DNA from: Tubiluchus corallicola
Taxonomy: Eukaryota; Priapulida; Priapulimorpha; Priapulimorphida; Tubiluchidae
DNA length: 60,000 nucleotides
Assembly (NCBI GenBank): GCA_030141605.1
Contig: JAQGDQ010000054.1
Location: 622,001 to 682,000, forward strand
Direction: 5' to 3'
Notes under the pieces: generated by a model
What the model was told of the DNA's origin: nothing
Seen by the model: the letters and a program-made list of their open reading frames with translations, nothing else
Databases searched by the model: none
Part shown: positions 1 through 37,899 of the stretch, piece after piece
How positions within the stretch are numbered: the first letter of the stretch is position 1
Layout: each line of letters begins with the position of its first letter
Program-made: the position numbers and the translations under genes

Positions 1-3000
1 TGGTAGTTATGATAGTGATGGTGGTGATGATGCAAGGAAGTGACTCGAAAACTACAGTATAGAGAACATGTCGTAAAAATAAGTAGCATATATGATGTGC
101 TCTTTTCTGATTCTGAATATAATGATATTATAATGACACTCAAAATAAGTTTACCACATTTGGTAAACACTTCTTATTAGGCTTATGTCTACTTTAGTCT
201 GACTAAACTGTAATGGTTAAGGTAATTGTCAAGCTGCCTTGCACAAATAAAGACAACTTGCATCCACATGGCAAAACTTATCAAATAAATTAGCAATATT
301 CGCTTTTTTTGCTTCTCTTAGTATATCATGCTATTGCATGTAGCAGTGCTGCCACCTGCAAACTGCAATTTGCTTTATTGGTTATGAAAATGGAGCTTGA
401 TTGCCGGAGTTTTACGACGCTGTTGGAACTTTTGATTATTTTGCTATCTAGATTTTTATCGTACTGAACACACAGTGAACAGGCTTTAACTTCAAAATTC
501 GTTTTTGCTGATAGAAACCAAGAGGGAGACGGCGGAGGCTCAGATGTTTTATGTAATGCAATACGTTATTTTGATGAGTATCAAGCCAGTACAAACCAGC
601 TTGTCTGATTTCCACGCTTTTTAAAATTGTTTATTTCTATTTCTGTAACCGCAGACTATTTCTATATTCATTATTCACAAATCGTTGACTTGCAAGCGTT
701 TCAATACACTTGTCCAAAACCTAAAATAAGAAATTTTACTAATATAAAAATATTCACAAGGAATTCCATGTAGAGTGCGAAAATTTAAAAAAAATAATAC
801 CAATTTTTTAATGTGTAAACACCAAGTATTTGAATAAATGCGTAAGCACTGAAAGCATTTTCTTTAAGGCTGGGCTTGCATTTTAAGAAAAACGCCTAGG
901 GACTTTGAAGTAATTACAGTCGCTAATGAACTTAAATGAAGAATTATTGGCGAATATATGCTCGATGCAGCCTGCTGAAGATAAAATCAAGTCTGTTCAG
1001 TGATGCATGCGCTTACTGCCCGCTGTCTCAGTCAGCAAGTTTAATGAAGTCTTCATCGTTTCTGCAAATATCATGCTTCGATGGAGTCATGGTAAATTTG
1101 AAGATAAAATCGATATTGCTTTCTTAGTTTTCTCCAACTGGTGCCGTGTTTTTGAAGGGCAGTATACGAGATTTCTTGCTTGGCTCTACTGATTAGAAAA
1201 AATAATGTGGTTTGAAAGTTGTTAATAATGTTTATAAGACTCCCGAAGGGAGTTTTATTTTTTGTTTTGTAAAGTTCAAAGTCGGCAAGCTAAAAGCACT
1301 CATAATATCTAGCTAAAAATAGATGAACTTTAACTTACATTAGTAACCTGCCTATAATAAATTTAAATAAAAAATATAATTTTATGAACAATCTTAATAG
1401 CACGCAGATTATAATAATATACGTAAAAATTTGTTTGGAGAGGAGCATGGGTAATATGTATACAGGTTTACACATAAAACGATTAAAATTACAGTAGTAC
1501 GTCAGTCTTAGATGATCTCTTGCAAAAAAGGGTGTAATTGTTTGAGTTCACAATAGGTGGGTCAAATACGTAGTCTTTTTTGCCCTAGAAAGGCCTTGAA
1601 ATATATGAAGTTTTAGGTGTCAAAGTTTTAGGTATTTCAGTTTGTTATGTCAGTCACTCCGTAAGTTAATATTCTGCATTTGCCGCCACCATTACCTCCG
1701 CAACTGCATTTAATTGTGCACACAGCGTTAATCAAGCATTAGTAAAAACTGCTTCATCATCACTGCAGACTCGATCACGAGGCTTCGCTTTTACGTCTTA
1801 TGAACAAGTCACATCTCCTATTCACAAGACCTAAAACGTTTTTCTTTTAATGCATCTTTCAAGTTATCACTTGTATTACACAGCGGCTATTGAGTTAGAA
1901 AGCCCAGAGGAGATGCTCTAACCAAATCAATAAATCTCAGCAAGGCGTCCTTTAGCATGGGGCTGGGATACAACCATGGAGTATAAGACTTAATTCTCTG
2001 CACAAATATCTTGTTAGGCTGAATTAATTCAGAAGACCAGCTTTCTTCGTATCTTAGAAGAGCATTTCGACGGCTGAAAATATTATGCGCTTGGCACACG
2101 AGCAATTTAAACGCGGCATACGATTTTTTCACTGAAATAATCCTAGTAACTTGGAGTCATTTATAAACAAAACTACAGTTGGATAGATACTTATAAAAAA
2201 TTATGAATGCAGCTTAACTGTGTGTAGTGATATAGAATGAAATGACAATCTACAGTAAATACTATTGTAATAAGTTAATAAGTCTCTACTAATTCTTTAA
2301 AAAAATTATGAAAATGCACTAATAAGAATGTCAACTATCACGTTCCTGTCCCAGATGCTAAGAGTTTGGTGAGTTTGGTCTCCCGGGTCCTTAAAATTTT
2401 TGGTGAATTCGTTTAGGTAGTAGTAATAAATAAATATAAATGTAATAAATTCCTCCCAAAACATTGTATTTCAGTTAATAATGAAATAACAAAAAAATTC
2501 AATCAAAGTAAAGCCTGGTAGTCAACGACTACAATATATTATAGTCGACTACACCCGTATATATATATTAACAGCAACTACACCCGTATACTGTTTAAAA
2601 GTATGACACGCTGTACCAATACACCTTCTCGTACCCCTACAATCGCACAATAATACGTTCATATGTTATATAATGGTTTTAATCCGGGCTTTTATATTAA
2701 CATCATGCGCTAATAAGAATTAGACTACTCAGTTTCGTGTAACTCCTGCTGTTAAAATGTTCTATATTCTCTCCATGCGGGTATATTGCTGTTACAGCTA
2801 ATTAATCATCCGGCTTAATTTCATATAAATCCGGCCGAAAATCCGAGATCTGAAGTAAAAACCGCTTCGCGATAAATGCAGTTTAATAATATGATTGACT
2901 TTTCAAACATTGCGACAGAAATTTGAAAATCCATAGGTTTGAATTATGATTTTAAATTGTAATTATAATTATGACACCGAGAAAATTGAGATGCATACGA

Positions 3001-4249
3001 TTAGGTGCCCAACAATTTCTAGGAAATTCAAATCAGTGCGCTGTTGCATAATAATCTGCCAATATAATTAGCTAGACCCCGAAGTTCTGAGCTCGCAAAA
3101 CTAAACAGTGCATTTATGTGCGTCAGTATAGGAGACTAGTTAATGTACGAAACCACAGTTTCCCCGTGTATTTCACAATCAAATTTACTGATGTTAATTT
3201 GTGACAATGTACTTGCTATACCTTGCAACGGAATTGTATAGAAAATCATACCGGTAAATGAAACATCTTACTGTTTTCAATTTGTTATTTCTAAACATGT
3301 TAACTACACATTACGGTTGGTTTAAAACAGGAAGTTTTTCATCTTGCTTCAACTGGTTCGTAATGAATCGTTGGTCATTTTTTTGAATTTGTAGAAAATT
3401 TGCCAATTCTGATTTGAGTAGAGTAAAATGAACCCAGATTTTAAAAAATGGTGCATTATAATGATTTCGTTTAAAGTCAGGACGTTTGCAAGTATACAGA
3501 TCAATATTCTGACAATTTTTTTATAAATCAGAGGCCGCTGGTAAGCTGCTTATGTTCGCAGGGCATACAAATATAGGTGGTCGTAGCAGGACCGAAATCT
3601 AGCTAATTTTCAAGAATAAACTTATCGGATGACGCATCGAACTGGCAATGGGGTCTTATTCAAGTTCAGATGTGTACAAAACCTAGTTCAATTAGAGATA
3701 TAGCTACATGTCAGACAGATGAAACTTTTTCGAAGCATTCTTCCCTGAGGCCACCCACCTATTTAAAAGCAAGTGCAGTATTGTTTAACTACGCAGACGA
3801 CCACACACTTTGTTCACCCAGCACTTCATTTCGCTTTCGCCTTAGAAAACCAAGTCTCCATCACTTTGCGATATCATATTTTGCTGCTTTGGAATTTTTC
3901 ACTCTGACAGAAACGTCTGTTGCTGTTTTGGAATTTGGGGAAGATCACGTATTCAGTGCGTCGTTTCAAGTTCCGGTTTTATGAAACACCATAAATGCTT
4001 TTACACATGGCAGAAATAAAGCTAGTAAAGCACAACTGTATTGCACACAAGCAAATCAGTTTTCCAATACTTCAGTAATCGACACGCAATGGACACGATT
4101 TCGACAAGACATCAAATATAGAATTCATTTTCACGAAACCGTAAATATCTTTTATACTCAGTCCTTTATTGTGCAATGATTTGACTCGATTTCTGATTAC
4201 GTTCTTTTATTATATGTATATTATGTTTTGGTTATCCTAATTAATGTCT
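1..4249. other. Intergenic DNA, no gene recognised
   Basis: AT-rich sequence with no open frame that I can relate to a protein family. Frames at 1887-2132 (minus, 81 codons) and 3670-3984 (plus, 104 codons) are open, but they lack recognisable domains and flanking splice signals. The missing start exon of the downstream peptidase gene could lie here or beyond the left edge; I could not identify it. Confidence 0.5.
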
Positions 4250-4390
4250 TAGAATAATATGATGCTATTGCCAACTATCACTCCAGGTATGGTAATTATG
4301 ACTGACTGGTGTCCATCCGTGGACGCAACATAAAATTACATACATTGTACCCCTGTGCATGTATTGTTTTAGTGTTGGTGAATAAAGATT
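4250..4390 (+). mobile_element. Retroelement-type 3' tail ending at AATAAA
   Basis: The stretch ends with a polyadenylation-type AATAAA at 4381-4386, followed at once by a CT-rich run and then the microsatellite. A non-coding tail, an AATAAA and a short tandem repeat in that order is the usual 3' terminus of CR1/L2-like LINEs and of SINEs that borrow their tails. No reverse transcriptase coding sequence is visible upstream, so this would be a heavily 5'-truncated copy. It could also be a chance AATAAA beside a repeat. Confidence 0.4.
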
Positions 4391-4504
4391 CTCTCTCTCT
4401 CTCTCTGTCTTCTCTCTTCTCTCTCGTGCATGCGTGTTTGTCTGTCTGTTTGTCTGCCTGCCTGTTTGTCTGTCTGTCTGCCTGTCTGTCTATCTATTTA
4501 TCTA

Positions 4505-4603
<99 letters not shown>

Positions 4604-4632
4604 GTCTATCTGTCTGTCTGTCTGTCTGTCTA

Positions 4633-4673
<41 letters not shown>

Positions 4674-4674
4674 G

Positions 4675-4744
<70 letters not shown>

Positions 4745-4745
4745 G

Positions 4746-4792
<47 letters not shown>

Positions 4793-4801
4793 GATCTATC
4801 G

Positions 4802-4844
<43 letters not shown>

Positions 4845-4901
4845 GATCTATCGATCTATCGATCTATCGATCTATCGATCTATCGATCTATCGATCTATC
4901 G

Positions 4902-4957
<56 letters not shown>
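4391..4957. repeat. Compound tetranucleotide microsatellite (TCTG)n-(TCTA)n with TCGA-containing octamers
   Basis: About 570 bp of near-pure simple repeat: CT dinucleotides, then TCTG tetramers to about 4675, then TCTA tetramers to about 4957. In the second block a TCGA variant recurs, first sporadically and between about 4850 and 4910 in regular alternation, giving an 8-bp higher-order unit. Three overlapping reading frames through it are open only because the tetramer lacks stops. They encode low-complexity Cys-Leu-Ser or Leu-Ser-Ile-Tyr strings and are not genes. Confidence 0.97.
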
Positions 4958-4958
<1 letters not shown>

Positions 4959-5616
4959 ACTAGATTCCGTGAATTACTGAATTCACTTAGTTCACGTATA
5001 TAGTGCACGCTTTAATAAGTTAACCATTATTATTACTTATTTCCTGTCAGAAGTCTCACAAATGCTCTTAATTGTCATTTCTGTCAGAATTGTTTGTCAC
5101 GAAGCCATTGTGCGTTGGGAAACCATGTGCACGTAAGCGGCGGCAATGTTCGTCGCGTAACGAGCTCCTAACGGACAATGTACCTGCCTAGCCAGTGACT
5201 TTCTGTTGTGTAGACAGGTCGTTAAGTGACGGCGATTTATTGTCGAAAGATGTACACTTGCAAACAAATAATGTCGGTAGTGCTGGGTTTTACACGGTTT
5301 TTAATCGATTTTGTCAGCTGCGTTGCTCTTGCAGCCATGTCTTCTTGCAAGAGTCTGAGGAATTCATTGAATACATTTTTTCTGTCATATCGGTCTGTTT
5401 TAGTTACGGAGGAAGGTCTCGGTTATTAGGGTTATTAATATTGTAGGAAACTGTCTGCATTTGTTACAACCTCCAACTCATAGTAGTCTGTCTGTCTGTG
5501 TGACTTTATATGTGTTTTCTGTGAAGTTTTTACACTTATAACAGAACGCACAGCCAGCTCATAACTGCTCTACTTGCTAACTTATTTTTTGTAATTGGTC
5601 AGTTAAGTTTAATTCG
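4958..5616. other. Intergenic, nothing recognised
   Basis: Non-repetitive AT-rich sequence. Two short overlapping frames near 5195-5446 have no recognisable domain or splice context. Confidence 0.4.
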
Positions 5617-6253
5617 TTAAAGCACAAGAAAACCCGTCATAAACATAAAGCTTAAAAAATTCGTCTTGAAAGTTTATACCACTTACGTACTGCCTTTTTA
5701 CATACAGGACTTCAATTGGTAGTCACTCTGTATAAAACATGTAAATTTAAACTCACGCGATGGCTGTCAGGCGCAGCCATTTTGACGACAGGACATTTGA
5801 AACACGTTCAGATAACATTGTGTGAAGTTTGAAAAAATAACCAGAGCATTCGTAGCACACATGTTGCTAACTGAGTAAAATTTTAAATTACTGTATCTTG
5901 TCAATAAGATTAAAAATACGTTTTTGTTAGTGCCTGGTGCACCCTGGAGGGTGAGTCAGCGACATTTTACCAATTGGTGAAAACATTTTAAATAATTAAA
6001 AATTTTCTTTTCTAGCTGCATAAGTCTTTCCAGCGGGTAAGCGAAAAAGGGACATAATTTAACATTGCCTATTCTTCCCCTGATTTACATTTGCGTAGTA
6101 ATGGCGGCTTCGGAACAGTATTGCGGGAGATTTAAAACGAAAATTACTTTCAATGCGAGTACGATATATACACAAAATTGCTATAAAGTAATGTAATTTT
6201 TCAAGGCGATTTTTCTGAAACCTACTTTAGGTACCCCTTTTCTTGTTCTTTAA
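5617..6253 (+). mobile_element. TTAA-flanked inverted-repeat element, copy 1
   Basis: This segment is homologous along its length to 55229-55924 and in part to 11112-11345 in inverse orientation. Both boundaries are TTAA. Next to them lie imperfect terminal inverted repeats: the left end reads AGCACAAGAAAAC after TTAA, and the right end read backwards gives AGAACAAGAAAAG after TTAA. It has no long open frame. A TTAA target duplication is characteristic of piggyBac and Kolobok DNA transposons, so I read this as a non-autonomous (MITE-like) member of such a family. The superfamily cannot be settled without a coding relative. Confidence 0.75.
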
Positions 6254-6802
6254 GGGTTGTTAATTATTATATTTAATTAAACAGTGATATTGATCCTGCC
6301 AACATTTAACTTATTTATTTATTACAGTATTTGTTTATTAAATCTCGTTTATATACACTGTTACTACATCAAAATGCAAGAAAAAAGGATATACACTACT
6401 TAGTTAAAATTTATAAATAAATAAAAACACTTGTTTAAGTTGACTAGGTGAATATATCGTGTAAAATTTTCCACCTCCTTCGCATTTAATACTTTTTTAA
6501 TTTCTAATGTTAGAGTAGTATACTCATAATAATTTTATGTACTGTATTATATGTAGTCATCATAAGTTATATACTAATAGCGGTTCTTGTCTCTGTATGT
6601 TCGTGTATGAGAATTACTTGCAAAGTATAGCCCCGTAGAACTTAAAATTTCAAGAAAAATATGAAAAATCACTATGCATAGGCTGTGTATCCCTACTTTG
6701 CTTGCATATTAATAAGTGTTTACACATAGCTTTCACAAGACTTCGCGAGTAATTGAATTATTTACCAATTGTTATGTTAGTGATATTTATTTTATTTTGC
6801 AG
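6254..6802. other. Sequence upstream of first recognised DPP exon, nothing recognised
   Basis: AT-rich. It ends in a polypyrimidine-type tract and the AG at 6801-6802 that forms the acceptor for the membrane-anchor exon, so at least its right part is intron. Confidence 0.4.
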
Positions 6803-33398
<26,596 letters not shown>

Positions 33399-36300
33399 AA
33401 TTACAAGTACAAATATAATAGCACTGTATGAAACCATTCCAGTAAAACGATAATATATCACCCATGAACCTGCAATGCAAAATAATATAAAACCTACAAT
33501 CTAAAAAATTAATATGAACCATTAGTAAATATAACCCTGACTGTGATAAATACGTGCCCCCTGAATCGTATCAACTACTGTATGTGAATTAAATCAATAG
33601 AGCACAAAATGCAAGGATACATCGTGGACATGTTTTACTGCATTAATTTCTTTGACAGAATTAAAGAATTACGTAGCTTTTGTTTTTCAGTGTCTAGATT
33701 GTCTAGCCCTTTTTAGCCTTCGTTCCAATACTGTAGTTATGTTCAAAACAGAATCTAATTACATGAACGAATTCACCTCTAGGCAAATGATTTGCTAGTC
33801 TAAATTTTAAATGCCCAATCAATGTCCTGCTGGTATCTGTTTTTAGATTCACTATTCATCATGACTCGTACAGATAATTTATTGTAGAACGATTTTCTGA
33901 AATGCACACAAACTATACACTGAACCGAGATCTAATTATAAGCTGCTTGTAATTATTATGTAAAAATTGTAGTTGTAATGAAATCAGCTTCTTCCAAGAA
34001 ATGTGTCATTGTGTTGCCTTGTACTGTTGTAAATATGATGTAATATCCAATTCTGCAATAATTATATGGCACTATTATATCATAATGTGCAACTAAATTT
34101 CTGCTGAAAATAGCGGGCATGGTGTACATGTATTCAAGTGATTTGAATTTAAGTCTTATGAAAAAGTCGAATGCTCATTATAGCAAGTGTAGACACTAAA
34201 CAGGCAGATTTCTAATAGTAAGGGAAATATTCCTCAAAGACAAAAAAAGTAGACAAAGTGATTATTCCAGCAAAGTCATGGTACTAGTCATTTTTGTTGC
34301 CAACGTTTCTCAAAATGTTACTGTTACTACTTTAAAATTTTATTATTATTGTGCTGTAATATGTGTTTTTTATGCAGTTTTGCACTCTGCAACAGTGAAC
34401 CCAGCAATCAAGTGACAGACATTGTTCATACAGATGGGCTGTGACAGAACCAGAACCTAACTCGTGATCAAGAATAATCCTTTAAGAGACACTGAATGAG
34501 CAGAAGTGGTTTAGCCACATTTGGTTGATTTTTTATATATTCTGTAAATGAGTTAAATAGCCAGGGCATAGTGTGGCAGATGAAACAGTTTTCAATTTGC
34601 TGACATCTATTTGTTGGTTAACTCAGAGTTACTTAACTTCGGTCACTAAGCCCACACCCTAAGTACTTGGCTGTTCCCATTTTGGTACCGCCAGCTACGT
34701 CATTATCATGAAATTATTTCACTCCACAAAGGCACAAACATATGCAACTTATTTTAACATTAATTTAACATTAAATTTCGAAATAGTTAAAGACTGAGCA
34801 AGCTTTGCAAAATTAACTAACGGAGAACTCAAGCACTAATACTCCTATTAAATATTACCTTCGAAGGTCACATCATGATTAATATGATTTAGTAAAATGA
34901 CAGTCTTTTTGAATGTTGCTGTTGTTATTTAATTACTAAAATTAATAATTAACTATTAATTCATTTTATGTGTTGTAGCTTATAATGTTTGTGTGCACCA
35001 TTGACTCCTGAAAAAAATCTCTTTAATATGACATTATTAAAAATGTTAATCCAGCTTGCCAATTGCAACTTTTTATTTTTTTCACATGACTAAGGTTTGA
35101 GGATGCACCACTTTTGAATGTTTTCGGCAACAAAATTTAAATGTTAACAAATTATTAAAAATTTAAAATTGTGCGCAAGTATGCATAAAAACTGTTGTAA
35201 ATAATTGACAGAACCTGATTTAAATGAAAATAAATTGTTTTGTTATTTAAATACAATATTTTTCATCAAACTAGTTTTAATTAGTTATTAACGAATATGA
35301 AATAAAACTTCAATGACCATAGCACTTGTCCAAGATGTATGCTTGGATACATCATAGATGCAATAGTATCACACTAACGACCATGCTGGACTGGCTTGTA
35401 GGATACCTGTAGCGTTCCCACAGACTACATCAGTCTCGTGGTTCACATGATAAGTGACAGCATGTTTTAGCAACTACTACTCATCAAGCCAGTGCGGGAT
35501 GTTAAAGAAGTGGTACTCGGAAAGATACGATTTTAGAATTTGTTGATACAACAAGAAGACATCTACTAAAGTGATTAGTGGAAATGTATTTTATGGAAAA
35601 TAAAACCAGAAGCAGTTTAAAAGATCATAAACACATAATCAAGAGAATAAAAAAATGCAATCAAGCTTGATGCACCATAAACAGGCTGAAACTGTCTACG
35701 TAATAGTAGTAACACACAAATCCCGCCAAAATATTGTGGACACTGCACATTAAGTGCCACCTGTAATTGCTGCCATACCCTACCTAGCAAGTACAAAACA
35801 ATATTATATCTTCTACTATGATCACACTTAGTACTCTAATTCTTAAAGGAAGACTGGACGATTGTTTAGACTCAATCTCATTTTATTTTACTGTCCAAAA
35901 TATACATTTTCTTGCCTATAAAAGTTAGCAATTATTTCTTATATTTGAATAATTAGCTTAGAAAGTTAATTAATGGAACCGAACACAGCTATTGCTAACG
36001 TCAGAAACTAACCACAGTTTGTACAATGGCAGGCATCTCCCTTGCATGTCAAGCATGTTTTTGCGTGTTACTGCTTAAATGCGTGATGTTGCAAAAACGG
36101 GCTCTACAAAAAAGAAGCCGCTGCCAGTCTTAGTAAATTCACTGAGCTGCGCGTAGCTTTGAAAGTTTAACGAAATTTGAGTATCCGAGGTAATTATTAT
36201 TTAATTCAAGCTTTGATTTAAGAAAAGCTATTGTAGTTTTCAATATTTTAGTGCATTCTTTATTCTGAACTTGTGTTTACACAATCATCCGGTTTTCCTT

Positions 36301-36808
36301 TAAACAAAGTGTCACACAGAGTACTGTGCTTAAAGACTTGGGTAAGCAGACATTATATGCACTTTCAAACTATGCAGAGATGTAGGGTTACCAGGCTATT
36401 GGCTGAATGGCGATCATTGTTCCACTTCACATTGGAACAATTTAATATCTATACTTAAATTATCCTCTGTGTGTTCACAGAGCAACACAGAAAGCAACAT
36501 GTCATTCCAATGAATAATATATGACCTTAAAATCTGCCTTAGCCCCACAAGGCAGCAAATAACTTAGTTAGCAATTGACATGACATACTCTCTGTTTAAT
36601 AAACATGGTTCCTATGCAGGGCATAGACTAGGTGTAGATGTAACTCAATTTTAGGAAAGCTAAAAAAATGACATACCAACAATAATATTTAAAACATTGC
36701 AAAATAAATTAATGTAACAACAACAAAATTCATACAAATTTACACAAGCAAGACCATGCAAAGCTATACATATTAAAGCTATCAACAACGATTCACAAAA
36801 ACGCAGAA
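33399..36808. other. Intergenic between convergent DPP and PXMP4 genes
   Basis: AT-rich. Candidate poly(A) signals for DPP are ATTAAA at 33588-33593 and AATAAA at 35229-35234. A candidate for PXMP4 on the minus strand is ATTAAA at 36595-36600 (read as TTTAAT on plus). The only other recognised content is a 5S-like fragment. Which signals are used cannot be told from the sequence. Confidence 0.4.
34612..34675 (-). repeat. 5S rRNA-derived fragment
   Basis: On the minus strand GTGACCGAAGTTAAGTAAC followed by CTGAGTTAACC matches the 8228-8305 fragment (GTGACCGAAGTTAAGCAAC, CTGAGGTTGG) and the internal control region of 5S rRNA. An AAGTACTTAGG phrase lies just upstream rather than downstream, so the copy is rearranged or the phrase is coincidental. 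Confidence 0.45.
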
Positions 36809-37844
36809 TTACCTAATACCTGGTTTATTGTAGAAGAGAAAGTCATTGATGTCATTCCATTTATTGCTGTCATGATACAAGTAAGTCATGGAGTTTTGCA
36901 GTGAATCCTGCAGAGTTTCCTGATGATATTCAAACAACCACAAAACAACACCCCAAACTATCGCAGAAAATAATGGAAAGTAGTCCTCCTTTGGCTCAGG
37001 AAGGTATCCTTTCTTTACACCAACTTTTGCTAACCCAAACAAAATTCTTGAAAACAAATACAAGTTGATCTGAAAAAGAATAAAATGCAAACTGATAAAT
37101 AAAATGGAAAATTTTGCATGAAATAATGCTCACTCGCAAACCTAACAAAGATACCATTACAGGCCAAAGCGAAAGTTTTAAAGGAATGGTAACAACTAAG
37201 TTTTTGAAATCTCGATGCTTTTAATGTGCCACAAGAGTACTGGTCATTCAGCTGCTAGAGTGGTTGTACTTTGACAATAAACTACAAATGGTAATCGATT
37301 GCAGCACTTCACAAAATCATAAGTAACAGTGTTGCAATGTACATAATAAGTGTTAACAGTGCAGGAAAATTGTGCACTTACTTAGGTAAACCTCATACTA
37401 CGAACTTATACAAACTAGCTATTTTTCCTATAAATTTTGAGGATGCCATACATAAATGTAAAATTACACAACTTCACTAATATGAAATGAGAAATCTGGT
37501 TGATATACCTGCATGTTTACAGGATTTCTTACACCCCAAATGTAATATCCACCGATAAATGCCGCTATAAAGGAATGTATTTGCCTTTCCCCATTCTGAT
37601 ACCATTTCATCATTAATACTAAAGACTTGTACAGGAAGACAAAGCTAGCTAGATTCTTGGAATGCTGCTTGGTAGCTCGCCATATAATCCGCAACTTATC
37701 GAAAAAGCTGAAAAAATATCAACTGTAACATAATTTTTGCAAGTGGCAATCCATTAGTAATAGCATTTCATTTCGTGACAATTCATTTTAAAAACGATGC
37801 TTGGCAACTGCAATCAGCTTCTAGATGGGTGTAAGATATATATG

Positions 37845-37899
<55 letters not shown>

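Noticed and set aside
1239-1263. Perfect 6-bp stem ACTCCC-gaa-GGGAGT followed by a T run, like a bacterial intrinsic terminator
   Set aside because: All genes here are eukaryotic and spliced. There is no bacterial-type gene upstream, so the resemblance is taken as chance in T-rich DNA.
2518-2555. Imperfect palindrome around TAGTCGACTA
   Set aside because: Short and mismatched, with no flanking duplication. Palindromes of this quality are expected by chance in AT-rich DNA.
3670-3984. 104-codon open frame as a possible first exon of the peptidase gene
   Set aside because: It lacks a donor in the required phase after a plausible cytosolic segment and has no resemblance to DPP N-termini.
4309-5003. 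Three long overlapping open frames (177-223 codons)
   Set aside because: They are the three frames of a tetranucleotide microsatellite that lacks stop codons, not proteins.
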